DNA of 64,000 nucleotides from Mucilaginibacter psychrotolerans (lineage in GTDB: Bacteria; Bacteroidota; Bacteroidia; Sphingobacteriales; Sphingobacteriaceae), in contig NZ_SOZE01000002.1 in NCBI RefSeq assembly GCF_004519315.1, forward strand, positions 186,001 to 250,000. Direction: 5' to 3'. Under the pieces are notes generated by a model that was not told the origin of the DNA, made no database searches, and worked only from the letters and a program-made list of their open reading frames with translations. The position numbers and the translations under genes were made by a program. This document shows, one piece after another, positions 25,323-33,346 of this stretch (position 1 is the first letter of the stretch; each line of letters opens with the position of its first letter).

Positions 25323-27776
25323 ATGAAGGCATTTGTACTCGCCATTTCCTTATCAGTAATCACTTTAACCGCTTTTTCGCAAAAGGCCAAGAAAACCCTG
25401 GTGGCCGTAAAAACCGATGTGCCGCCAAAACTGGATGGCTTGCTGGATGATAAAGCCTGGCAAAACGTACCCATCGCAACCGATTTTGTGGAGCTGCAAC
25501 CCAACGCCGGCACGCACGAAAAACCCGAAGAACGCACCGAAGTAAAGATAATTTACGATAACAACGCCATTTACATTGGCGCACGCATGTACGAAACCAG
25601 CGGCGAAAAGGTGGCCAAGGAAATTGCCACACGCGATAACGTGGGCAACGCCGATTTCATTGGTATCATCTTCGATACTTATCAGGATGGTATCAATGGT
25701 ACCGGCTTCTTTGTTACATCGGCCAACAGCCAGTTCGATGCAAAATACACCCCGCCCGATCAAAACGGCAACACCGAAGACCCAAACTGGAACTCGGTTT
25801 GGACCAGCAAGGTGGTAGTTGATGATCATGGATGGAGTGCCGAGATGCGCATCCCTTACTCCGCCCTGCGCTTTGCCAAGAAAGATATCCAAACCTGGGG
25901 CATGAACCTTATCCGCAAACGCCAGCGCATACAGCAGCAATTGTTTTGGAATGAAATAGACCCGAAGATGAACGGCTTTATCAACCAGGAAGGCATCTTA
26001 ACCGGTTTAGAAAAGCTCGACCCACCGGTACGCCTGGGCTTTTATCCATATTTTTCTACCTATGTAAACCATTACCCATACAACACAGCCGGCGTGCCTA
26101 ACACCAAAGCCTCCGTAAACGGAGGTATGGATGTTAAGTACGGCATAAACGACGCTTTTACGCTCGACCTTACACTGATACCCGATTTTGGGCAGGTACA
26201 GTCTGATAATAAAGTGCTTAACCTAACGCCATTCGAGGTGAAGTATAACGAGAACCGCGCCTTTTTTACCGAGGGTACCGAGCTGTTCAACAAGGGCAAC
26301 TTGTTCTATTCGCGGCGCGTGGGGGGTACGCCCATCAACTATGGGGCCGCGTATAATAACCTGGCCCCCGGCGAGGAGGTGATAAGCAACCCTACAGAAA
26401 CCAAATTGCTCAATGCGGTTAAGGTCTCCGGGAGATTATCAAACGGTTTAGGTATAGGTGTTTTTAACGCAGTTACCAACAGCGCCTTTGCAATTATTGA
26501 AGATGCGCAAGGCAACCGCAGGCAGGTAGAAACCAGCCCGGTGGCCAACTACAACATTTTGGTATTTGACCAGAACCTGAAGAACAACTCAGCTATAACG
26601 CTCATCAATACCAACGTAAACCGTTTTGGTAAAGATTACTCTGCTGATGTAGGCGGTTTGGTGTACAACATCAACAATAAAAAGAATACTTACAAATTGC
26701 GCGGCTTTGCCATGATGAGTAACCTGTATGGCGGCGGCACCAAAACTAAAACAGGTTACAGCTACGAGGTTATCGGCGGTAAAACATCCGGTAATTTTAC
26801 CTGGGATGTAGGGCAGGATATGGTGGATAGCCAATATGAGGTTAACGATCTGGGCTTTTACAATAACAACAACTACCTGGAGCATAACCTTAATATGCAA
26901 TACACCAATTACAAACCCAAGCACTTTTTTACCCAATTTGGCGCGTGGACCAACACCTATTACTCGCGCCGCGTAAACGAATCTAGTTACCAAAACTTCA
27001 ACCAAAACTTCGGTGGCTTTGGCACATTCAAAAACCTTTGGCAGGTAAACATCAACGGCCATTACCGTTTTGAAGGGAATGATTTTTATGAGGCGCGCGA
27101 TGGAGAGCGCTACCGCTCGCCACGCAATTTTATGCTGAACTGGAACCTGAGCACCAACCGCTCTAAGATGGTTTCGGGTGGTTTTTGGTATTCTGATACC
27201 TGGGTTTGGAACGGTAAAGGAGGGCATGGTAACGACCTTGAAATGTTCCTCAACCTGCGCCTGAGCAACAAGTTCTCTATCAACGAAGATGTTACGATCA
27301 GCCCGCGGATAAACTACCTTGGTTACGATACAACTGATGATACCAACCACCCGGTTTTTGCTTTGCGTAACGTGCATACGGTAGAAAACATATTCACCCT
27401 TAAATACACCTTTAGCGGCATTATGGGGCTTAACTTAAGGCTACGACATTATTGGAGCAAGGTAAACAATAAAGAGTTTTTTAGCCTGGGCAAAGATGGT
27501 TACGTGGCACCGCTTACCTCTAACAACTTCGACCATAGCGACCGCAACGTAAATATCTGGAACGTAGACATGGTGTACGTATGGCAGTTCACCCCGGGCA
27601 GCGAACTTAGCCTCGCCTGGAAAAACTCAGCTTTCAACCAGGATTTGCCTGCCGACCATGGCTACCTAAACAACCTGCATGAGACGTTCAACCTGCCACA
27701 GAACAATAACCTCTCGTTGAAGATATTGTACTACATAGATTTCCAGAGTTTGAGGAAACATCATAGCAAAGGATAA
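25323..27776 (+). CDS. DUF5916 outer-membrane-associated protein with CBM9-like N-terminus
   Basis: This 817-residue protein has a signal peptide (residues 1-19). Residues 25-200 resemble the carbohydrate-binding family 9-like domain ('PPKLDGLLDDKAWQNVPIATDFVELQPN', 'VKIIYDNNAIYIGARMYE', 'GWSAEMRIPYSALRFAK'). The rest fits DUF5916, a beta-strand-rich region with alternating aromatic residues ('NINGHYRFEGNDFYEARDGERYRSPRNF') that probably forms an outer-membrane barrel. The ending 'LSLKILYYIDFQSLRKHHSKG' is common in this family. Function is unknown. It is followed by a strong bidirectional terminator. Confidence 0.85.
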   Translation: MKAFVLAISLSVITLTAFSQKAKKTLVAVKTDVPPKLDGLLDDKAWQNVPIATDFVELQPNAGTHEKPEERTEVKIIYDNNAIYIGARMYETSGEKVAKEIATRDNVGNADFIGIIFDTYQDGINGTGFFVTSANSQFDAKYTPPDQNGNTEDPNWNSVWTSKVVVDDHGWSAEMRIPYSALRFAKKDIQTWGMNLIRKRQRIQQQLFWNEIDPKMNGFINQEGILTGLEKLDPPVRLGFYPYFSTYVNHYPYNTAGVPNTKASVNGGMDVKYGINDAFTLDLTLIPDFGQVQSDNKVLNLTPFEVKYNENRAFFTEGTELFNKGNLFYSRRVGGTPINYGAAYNNLAPGEEVISNPTETKLLNAVKVSGRLSNGLGIGVFNAVTNSAFAIIEDAQGNRRQVETSPVANYNILVFDQNLKNNSAITLINTNVNRFGKDYSADVGGLVYNINNKKNTYKLRGFAMMSNLYGGGTKTKTGYSYEVIGGKTSGNFTWDVGQDMVDSQYEVNDLGFYNNNNYLEHNLNMQYTNYKPKHFFTQFGAWTNTYYSRRVNESSYQNFNQNFGGFGTFKNLWQVNINGHYRFEGNDFYEARDGERYRSPRNFMLNWNLSTNRSKMVSGGFWYSDTWVWNGKGGHGNDLEMFLNLRLSNKFSINEDVTISPRINYLGYDTTDDTNHPVFALRNVHTVENIFTLKYTFSGIMGLNLRLRHYWSKVNNKEFFSLGKDGYVAPLTSNNFDHSDRNVNIWNVDMVYVWQFTPGSELSLAWKNSAFNQDLPADHGYLNNLHETFNLPQNNNLSLKILYYIDFQSLRKHHSKG

Positions 27777-27797
27777 TATCATACACTACGTGCATTA

Positions 27798-27830
27798 ACA
27801 GAAAAACCGGCTGATGGCCGGTTTTTCTGT
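27798..27830. terminator. Bidirectional terminator
   Basis: A perfect 14-bp inverted repeat (ACAGAAAAACCGGC, 27798-27811, with its complement 27817-27830) surrounds a 5-base loop. Both sides carry A/T runs, so it can serve both the DUF5916 gene and the convergent DUF3078 gene. Confidence 0.9.
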
Positions 27831-27848
27831 TTAAATATATATTGATCA

Positions 27849-28865
27849 TTACGGGAACTTGTACAATATCCCCAATGAGAGCCCTTCAGTGCCCTGTATA
27901 TCGTTAGATGTATTCTTATCGAAGAGCAGCGTTCCGTTTATAGATACGTTGATGAGGCGGTTTACTTTTGCGGCAAGCACGGCATCCATCCTGTGGCGAA
28001 CATAGGCAAGCGGTTTGCCATAGGGCACAAACATATCGTAACGGGCGTTGAGGTGCATGTTCTTGGCAATATCCTTATCAAAAATAGCCACCATCTGGAA
28101 CGCGATATCCGTATGGATGGTTTTTCCGGGCGTAACGCCGTAGTTGCCCGGGTTGTTATGGTAAATGGTAGTATCTAAAACGAAGGTTTGGCGGGCCGTA
28201 CCGGTACCCAATCGCAAATCAAAATACTTGGCCGGCTTGTACTCAAAACCAATAGACTCGGTTAAATACCCCGGCGACATCAAATTGGATATCAGCACAG
28301 GCGGGTTTACGCCCGCAGCATCGTACTGGAAACCCTTATCAAACTGCGACTCGAAACTTAACGACCCGAAAAAGAACCAATGTGCAGACATTTGCGTGGC
28401 CACCTTATTATCCAAAAAGATACGGTCGTTGGTTTTGCGCGCGCCCTGGCCTTTGTTTTTACTTTTTCCGTAAAGCAGGTTAAGGTCTGTAGAGTAACTG
28501 AAGGGGGCTTTGTTGTATTCCGTACGGAATATTAAATTGGTGCCCAAGGCTACAGCCGTTACGCCACCCGCACTATAGTTATTACTGAATGCCGCCTGGT
28601 TAAAGTTTAGCCCAAGGGTAACATACTTGCGCCAGTAGCTCACTTTATAATCCAGCATGGTTACGGGTATCAGCTCCTGCTGTATCTGTATAGGCCTGGT
28701 TGGCACCGGTATTGAATTGGGCCTTGGCGCAATGCGGTACCTGTTCAGTAAATTGGTGTCTATTTTTACGGTGTCCCGTTTGGTAGTGTCGGTAGTTTGG
28801 CCGTTGGCACTCAAGGCAATTGACAGGGACAGTAGGAAAAAGAAGCTAAAGCCGGTTTTCAACAT
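27849..28865 (-). CDS. DUF3078 secreted protein, probable outer-membrane barrel
   Basis: The ATG at 28865 gives a clean signal peptide ('MLKTGFSFFFLLSLSIALSANGQ'). The mature part starts with a low-complexity Thr/Lys linker, then reads 'YWRKYVTLGLNFNQAAFSNNYSAGGVTAVALG', the characteristic opening of DUF3078. Alternating hydrophobic strands follow ('DLNLLYGKSKNKGQGARKTNDRIFLDNKV') and end in an aromatic-Pro C-terminus ('GILYKFP'), as expected for a barrel inserted into the outer membrane. The function is not known. It stands alone on the minus strand, just upstream of the next terminator. Confidence 0.8.
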   Translation of the reverse strand: MLKTGFSFFFLLSLSIALSANGQTTDTTKRDTVKIDTNLLNRYRIAPRPNSIPVPTRPIQIQQELIPVTMLDYKVSYWRKYVTLGLNFNQAAFSNNYSAGGVTAVALGTNLIFRTEYNKAPFSYSTDLNLLYGKSKNKGQGARKTNDRIFLDNKVATQMSAHWFFFGSLSFESQFDKGFQYDAAGVNPPVLISNLMSPGYLTESIGFEYKPAKYFDLRLGTGTARQTFVLDTTIYHNNPGNYGVTPGKTIHTDIAFQMVAIFDKDIAKNMHLNARYDMFVPYGKPLAYVRHRMDAVLAAKVNRLINVSINGTLLFDKNTSNDIQGTEGLSLGILYKFP

Positions 28866-28928
28866 AACGCAAAGAAAAAGCAAAAATCTCTTATTTCAAC
28901 GCAAAAACTGAAACTAATGTGTTTGCTA

Positions 28929-29252
28929 TCAAAAAAAAATCAGCCAGTTACAAAATTTGCGTCGGTTTAAATAGGCTAAATCTACCTCCATTTTGTACGC
29001 CTCCCGCTCGAATGAAATACCCATGTACGCCTGATGATGGTTGCGGTATCGGGCCAAATTCACTAGATAATTCAACAGGTAAAACATATAAAAGGGCAGT
29101 ACCAGTAATTCAATCTGCTGGCGTAAATGGATGCGTTCGTGGTTAAGCAACACCTCATCTTTACGCATCGCACTGCTGCGGAGCAAAATGAATGGAAATA
29201 GCGCCATGGCGCTAACGTTCAGCCAGGGGACCACAATCAGCCAGCCCCTCAT
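28929..29252 (-). CDS. Minimal metallopeptidase-like membrane protein (HERIH motif)
   Basis: This 107-residue protein has hydrophobic segments at about 4-24 and 47-67. Residues 38-42 read 'HERIH', an HExxH zinc motif, in 'VLLNHERIHLRQQIELL', and a second acidic cluster 'SFEREAYKMEVD' lies 40 residues on (Glu82/Glu84). This is the order of ligands in gluzincins such as M48/M56 proteases, reduced to a bare core. Similar small proteins occur in Bacteroidota without known function. Its start overlaps the stop of the upstream gene by 4 bases, so the two are coupled. Peptidase activity is inference. Confidence 0.65.
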   Translation of the reverse strand: MRGWLIVVPWLNVSAMALFPFILLRSSAMRKDEVLLNHERIHLRQQIELLVLPFYMFYLLNYLVNLARYRNHHQAYMGISFEREAYKMEVDLAYLNRRKFCNWLIFF

Positions 29253-30001
29253 TTAGTGGTATCGATAAACATTTTTGGCAGGGGTGCCAGCTCAAATGCC
29301 CTGGGGTTGCGGCGATAGCGTTTGTAGCTGCTGCGCACATAGGCAACAAAATCGTACTCGTTGGCCGTAGTTACCATGTTATAACTGGGGCGGTACTTCA
29401 GCATAAAATCAGTCAGTTCCGGATCTTTTAAAAAGGTGATACCCCCTACGTACGTTTTATTGAAGCGAAAATCGATTACCGACTGGCGGTAGTCGCGATC
29501 TATAATTTCTTTCAGGTGCTCGGCATTACGGCCGCTACGGCTGAACAGGTTGTAAAGCGCATCTATGCTAAAGCCAACGCCACTTTGCCCAATAGAAAGC
29601 AGATCGGGATTGCTGGATGGACCATATATCCGGCTGTAATCGCTTTTGGTGGCCAGGTAGCGCCTTTGCGGATTGAGCACATTATCGCGTATGGTTACCT
29701 CCTGCAGTTGTATGGCTGTTGGGCGCATATAAACAGCCATGGGCAAATAATTTTTTACAGTAAGGGTATCGGCAAAATGATCAGATTTACTAAAGATGAG
29801 CACATCGCCAACGCTGGCTTTTATGGTAAACTCTCCCTTGATAGTATTGTAATTAGATTCGCCGGTATTGCTATTGCGCACGTTTACCCTTGCAATACGT
29901 ACACTGCTGGTTTTATCGAATACGATACCTGTTAGCGGCCTTTGTTGCGCAATAGCCGGCATAAACATTATGCAAAACAGGATGGAAAGCCATGATTTCA
30001 T
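29249..30001 (-). CDS. Secreted carboxypeptidase-regulatory-like domain protein
   Basis: This 250-residue protein has a signal peptide (1-18, 'LFCIMFMPAIAQQ'). Residues 20-95 form a CarboxypepD_reg-like beta sandwich ('LTGIVFDKTSSVRIARVNVRNSNTGESNYNT', 'GEFTIKASVGDVLIFSK'), the same module that precedes TonB-linked receptors. The remaining part, with 'SGVGFSIDALYNLFSRSGR' and 'DRDYRQSVIDFRFNKTYV', is found behind this module in many Bacteroidota proteins with unknown roles. It lies directly upstream of the small HERIH protein with a 4-base overlap. Confidence 0.75.
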   Translation of the reverse strand: MKSWLSILFCIMFMPAIAQQRPLTGIVFDKTSSVRIARVNVRNSNTGESNYNTIKGEFTIKASVGDVLIFSKSDHFADTLTVKNYLPMAVYMRPTAIQLQEVTIRDNVLNPQRRYLATKSDYSRIYGPSSNPDLLSIGQSGVGFSIDALYNLFSRSGRNAEHLKEIIDRDYRQSVIDFRFNKTYVGGITFLKDPELTDFMLKYRPSYNMVTTANEYDFVAYVRSSYKRYRRNPRAFELAPLPKMFIDTTK

Positions 30002-30065
30002 TTTTGAACTATAAAGCTACGCCTTTATAGCACAGCCGCAGGTTTTATTAACAAATTTTAACACG

Positions 30066-30896
30066 CTATTTTATTACAACAAGTTTTTGACCAAGCTTTA
30101 AGTTGTTATCGGCCATCTTGTTCAGCGCCTTCAATTCGTCAACAGTGATACCAAAACGTTTGGAGATGTTGTATAGTGTATCGCCTTGTTTTACGGTATA
30201 GATTTTATCGTCAGGAGATGTCTTAGCAATAGAGTCGGGTTGGGGCCGGCCAATGTCGTTGTTTATTTCGGTCAGCACACGGTCCTCGCGTTTTATTTTG
30301 GCAACGCCGCCTTCAGGCCGGTCATACTGATCCAGGTTGTATTTTACAATGAGATTTATCAGTAGCTGCGGATACTTGGGGTTGGTGGCGTAGCCCGCTT
30401 TTTTCAGGCCGTAGGCCCAGCCCGTGTAGTCGTCCTTATCCAGTTCAAAAAGCTTTGCGTAATTCTTTTTCTTCAAAAATTCGGAGTGGTCGCGGTAGCT
30501 GTCTTCGGGGTTATCGTACACGCGGAAGCAATCGTTGGTTTGGTCGTCGTCTTTATAATAGCTTGGGCCCGTCCAGGTGCTGCCGCATTTAATGCCGAAG
30601 TGGTTGTTGGCGGCCACAGCCAAATCGCTGTTGCCCGCACCCGATTCGAACAGGCCCTGTGCCAGCGTTATGCTCGCAGGGATGCCGTAGGTATTCATCT
30701 CCTGTATAGCTATGGCCTTAAAGCGGTCGATATACTCCAAAGACGACATATTGCGATGCGATGCAATAGCAGCCTGGTTACGTTTTTGGATAGACCGGTT
30801 GTTTTTTCGCGCTTTGCTGCTGCTGATGGTGCTTTTATGCGCCGAGCACGAATTAAAAAGAATAGCAAGGATGAAAAGGATATAAAATTTACGCAT
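30066..30896 (-). CDS. Glucosaminidase with LysM domain, lipoprotein
   Basis: This 276-residue protein has a lipobox ('ILFNSCSAHKS', Cys at about 17). Residues 55-200 form a glucosaminidase domain with the expected 'ASITLAQGLFESGAGNSDLAVAANNHFGIKC' segment; its glutamate is the probable catalytic acid. The C-terminus is a LysM peptidoglycan-binding domain ('YTVKQGDTLYNISKRFGITVDELKALN'). It should cleave the GlcNAc-MurNAc backbone of peptidoglycan at the cell envelope. It is followed upstream by a second, shorter glucosaminidase gene, 44 bases away. Confidence 0.92.
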   Translation of the reverse strand: MRKFYILFILAILFNSCSAHKSTISSSKARKNNRSIQKRNQAAIASHRNMSSLEYIDRFKAIAIQEMNTYGIPASITLAQGLFESGAGNSDLAVAANNHFGIKCGSTWTGPSYYKDDDQTNDCFRVYDNPEDSYRDHSEFLKKKNYAKLFELDKDDYTGWAYGLKKAGYATNPKYPQLLINLIVKYNLDQYDRPEGGVAKIKREDRVLTEINNDIGRPQPDSIAKTSPDDKIYTVKQGDTLYNISKRFGITVDELKALNKMADNNLKLGQKLVVIK

Positions 30897-30940
30897 GCAG
30901 CAATAACTTTAGCCAATAGAACGGCTAAAGCGAAAGTAAA

Positions 30941-31498
30941 TTATTTTTGGCTATTGTCTGCAAGTTGTGCCGGCGTTTTTGCTTCTACGGGCTTTTCGTC
31001 AAGATCGTTCAGCTTGTACTTTTTGATAATGCCCATCACCTGCGATGCCCAGGTACGACTGCTGCAATAACCACTGCGTTGTATACCACGCGCCCAGCCT
31101 GCATAATCGTATTGGGTAAGGTTATCGGCCAGGTGGCTGAATTGTTTGCGTTCGGTCATTATACGGGCAAAATCCTGGAAGGACTCCATAACCGAATCGT
31201 AGCGTTTATAAGATGTGCGTACTTTTTTATTGTGTTTGTAATAAACTACAGTACCTCCACCTTTTACGCCAAACTGGTTATTGAGATTTTGGGCGATGTT
31301 GCTCTTGCCACTGGCCGATTCGTGCATGGCCACGCCTAAAATGATGCTAGCGGGTACACCTGTTTCGTGCATAATGCGTATGGCATTATCTTTGAACTTA
31401 TCGATGTATGATTGTGGAGCTGTTTGTGCCGAAACGGTTGCTGTGGTTGCAATGAACGCGCATGCTAACAGTAGCGAAGCAGTAAAGAGTTTCTTCAT
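30941..31498 (-). CDS. Glucosaminidase domain protein, secreted
   Basis: This 185-residue protein has a signal peptide (1-24, ending 'ATVSAQ') and one glucosaminidase domain: 'ASIILGVAMHESASGKSNIAQNLNNQFGVKG' with the acid Glu in 'HESASG', then 'DYAGWARGIQRSGYCSSRTWASQVM'. It lacks the LysM of the neighbouring paralogue, so localisation must come from another source. It sits in the same orientation as the LysM paralogue, 44 bases apart, and starts 2 bases after the stop of the O-methyltransferase gene, so all three are probably cotranscribed. The two proteins share the fold and order of motifs, implying an old duplication. Confidence 0.88.
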   Translation of the reverse strand: MKKLFTASLLLACAFIATTATVSAQTAPQSYIDKFKDNAIRIMHETGVPASIILGVAMHESASGKSNIAQNLNNQFGVKGGGTVVYYKHNKKVRTSYKRYDSVMESFQDFARIMTERKQFSHLADNLTQYDYAGWARGIQRSGYCSSRTWASQVMGIIKKYKLNDLDEKPVEAKTPAQLADNSQK

Positions 31499-31500
31499 AA

Positions 31501-32139
31501 TTATTTTTTTCTGATGATCAATAGTCCATCGCGAACGGGGAGGATGAGTTTCTCCACATTCGTATTTAAAGCTATTAACTCATTTAGCTTGCGGATGTTT
31601 ATAGTATCGGCATCTTTTTCGTTGCCATATACCTTGCCCTTCCACAAAACGTTATCAATTATTATTAACCCACCGGGCCTTACTTTGTGCAATACAAGTT
31701 CAAAATAAGTAAAATTATTTCGTTTATCCGCATCAATAAAAACTAAATCGAAGTTATTTTCCTCTAAATCAGCAATAACGGCCTCTGCGGGCCCAAAATG
31801 CAGCTTTATTTTTTTGTCCACATTTGTTGATTTAAAATGTGAAACAAGCATTTCCTCGTATTCGCGGTTAACTTCTATGGTGTGCAAAACGCCGCCTTCC
31901 ACCAGTCCCTCGCTTAAGCAAATGGCAGAGTAGCCGGTAAATGTCCCTATCTCCAAAATAAGTTTCGGCGCAATCATTTTGCTCAGCATGCTCAGCAACC
32001 TGCCCTGGTAATGGCCACTTAGCATGTGCGGCTTCAGCACTTTTAAATACGTTTCGCGGTTGATAGCCTGCAGTTCGGGGGTCTCGGGGTCGAGGTGGGC
32101 ATCAAGGTAGGATTGTAAAGCCGGATCTAAAATTTCCAT
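31501..32139 (-). CDS. Class I SAM-dependent O-methyltransferase (COMT-like)
   Basis: This 212-residue enzyme belongs to the Methyltransf_3 family. Motifs seen are the AdoMet site 'LILEIGTFTGYSAICLSEGL', the acidic loop 'HTIEVNREYEEM', and the divalent metal site 'FDLVFIDADKRNNFTYFEL' followed by 'LIIDNVLWKGKV'. Members methylate catechols, caffeoyl-CoA or small hydroxylated metabolites; the substrate here is unknown. It is the first of three minus-strand genes leading to the glucosaminidases, but a functional link with them is not apparent. Confidence 0.92.
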   Translation of the reverse strand: MEILDPALQSYLDAHLDPETPELQAINRETYLKVLKPHMLSGHYQGRLLSMLSKMIAPKLILEIGTFTGYSAICLSEGLVEGGVLHTIEVNREYEEMLVSHFKSTNVDKKIKLHFGPAEAVIADLEENNFDLVFIDADKRNNFTYFELVLHKVRPGGLIIIDNVLWKGKVYGNEKDADTINIRKLNELIALNTNVEKLILPVRDGLLIIRKK

Positions 32140-32164
32140 TGGGCAAATTTAGGGAAATATTTTT

Positions 32165-32770
32165 TGACGAGGATTCGCGCCCTATTGTCTGAACCATGAT
32201 TCACTTGATTAGAGGATTTAGGGATGCAAAGTGGCAACTATCCGTGGGAGGTGAGCAAAAAATCAAGTCATCTTCTAATCAAGTGAATCATGGTTCAGAC
32301 AATAAGCTTGTTATTATGCACTCTTTTGAACTGCAAACTCTTTGAGCCAAAATTTATCAAAAGTCCAATCTCCATTTTATAGGCTTCCAAATAATTCATG
32401 GCTTGGGCCAAATGCACATCTTCTAACGCAACTATTGCTTTTAATTCAACCATAATAGCTTCTTCTACAAAGAAGTCTACCCTACGTGTTCCTATTTCTA
32501 TACTATCATAGTAAATTATCATTTCCAATTCACGTGCATAAACCAAATTGGCTTTATCAAACTCGATTTCTAATGCACGCTGATATATCACTTCCTGAAA
32601 ACCATTCCCCAGCGTACTGTGCACCCGCATTGCACAACCGATAATCTTTTCCGTGAGTTCCTTATGCTTCATTGAGCAAAATACTACTTTCTATCAAAAT
32701 CGAAAAATCATTACTGTCAAATCGAGAAATCCCCTAATCAAGCAAATCATGGTTCAGAAAAATGACGAGG
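32165..32770. repeat. GxxExxY-gene unit bounded by inverted repeats and 8-bp direct repeats
   Basis: A perfect 31-bp inverted repeat (32183-32213 and 32274-32304, 60 bases apart) lies downstream of the GxxExxY gene. A third, inverted copy with two mismatches lies upstream of it (CTAATCAAG..AATCATGGTTCAG, 32734-32757). The 8-mer TGACGAGG occurs at both outer ends (32165-32172 and 32763-32770). The structure looks like a small mobile unit of about 606 bases inserted between ruvX and the O-methyltransferase gene. No transposase is present, so mobility would need outside help. Confidence 0.55.
32295..32672 (-). CDS. GxxExxY protein (PDDEXK_3-like)
   Basis: This 125-residue protein carries the family signature 'LGNGFQEVIYQRAL' (GxxExxY) and the nuclease-like core 'RRVDFFVEEAIMVELKAIVAL', in which D, E and K fit the PD-(D/E)XK pattern. 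The C-terminal 'NYLEAYKMEIGLLINFGSKSLQFKRV' is strongly conserved in the family. GxxExxY proteins are abundant and scattered in Bacteroidota and some other phyla, usually without known function. The 3' end of the gene, including its stop codon, overlaps one arm of the 31-bp inverted repeat by a few bases, tying gene and repeat together. Confidence 0.93.
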   Translation of the reverse strand: MKHKELTEKIIGCAMRVHSTLGNGFQEVIYQRALEIEFDKANLVYARELEMIIYYDSIEIGTRRVDFFVEEAIMVELKAIVALEDVHLAQAMNYLEAYKMEIGLLINFGSKSLQFKRVHNNKLIV

Positions 32771-32784
32771 GAAGGATCAACGGA

Positions 32785-33195
32785 TTAGAAACTTTTCCCC
32801 ATCCACCCCTGCAGCAATATTACCGCCGATATCGTATCCACCAGTTCCTTGTTCTGCCTGGCTTTTTTGCCCATGCCGCTTTGGGCTATAACGGCTGATG
32901 CCATTTTAGAAGTGAAGCGTTCGTCCAGCATTTCTATGGGGATCTCCGGGAAGGTTTTCTTCAAAAGATTTACAAAGCCTTTTACATGGGGTGCAGATTG
33001 GGAGGGCGTATTGTCCATCTGCTTGGGTTCACCAACAATAAAGCGTTCTACAGGTTCGGTTTGCAGGTATTTTTTGAGGTAGTCGATAATCTTCAGCGGG
33101 TGAATGGTATCCAGCCCCGTGGCGATGATCTGCATCGGGTCGGTCACTGCAATACCGATGCGCTTGGTACCGTAATCGAAAGCCATTACTCTCAT
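32785..33195 (-). CDS. ruvX: Putative pre-16S rRNA nuclease / Holliday junction resolvase RuvX (YqgF)
   Basis: The ATG at 33195 gives 'MRVMAFDYGTKRIGIAVTDP', the canonical start with the first catalytic Asp; the 36 codons upstream are intergenic. In the 136 residues one sees 'FIVGEPKQMDNTPSQSAPHVKGFVNLL', the RNase H-fold segment 'IPIEMLDERFTSKMA' and the terminal 'KELVDTISAVILLQGWM', which bears the last catalytic Asp. In E. coli YqgF matures the 16S 5' end; a role in recombination is also proposed. It diverges from the holB operon over 151 bases. That gap contains short direct repeats (AAATCTCATATCT at 33302 and 33316). Confidence 0.95.
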   Translation of the reverse strand: MRVMAFDYGTKRIGIAVTDPMQIIATGLDTIHPLKIIDYLKKYLQTEPVERFIVGEPKQMDNTPSQSAPHVKGFVNLLKKTFPEIPIEMLDERFTSKMASAVIAQSGMGKKARQNKELVDTISAVILLQGWMGKSF

Positions 33196-33346
33196 GCCTG
33201 GTGAGTAGTGAGTAGTGAATAGAGAGTAGTTAAGTATGGCATCTTTTTGTAATTTAAAAACTGAAACACATTCAAAGATAGCGCAATCCCATTCCGGTCT
33301 CAAATCTCATATCTAAAATCTCATATCTAATTTTTAACTTGCACCA

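Noticed and set aside
26589..27377. 262-codon open frame antisense to the DUF5916 gene
   Set aside because: It is a shadow frame opposite a family-consistent coding region, with no recognisable motif.
33196..33346. Short repeats GTGAGTAGTGAGTAG and AAATCTCATATCT as operators
   Set aside because: Similar micro-repeats are common in Bacteroidota intergenic DNA; there is no symmetry or placement that points to a regulator.
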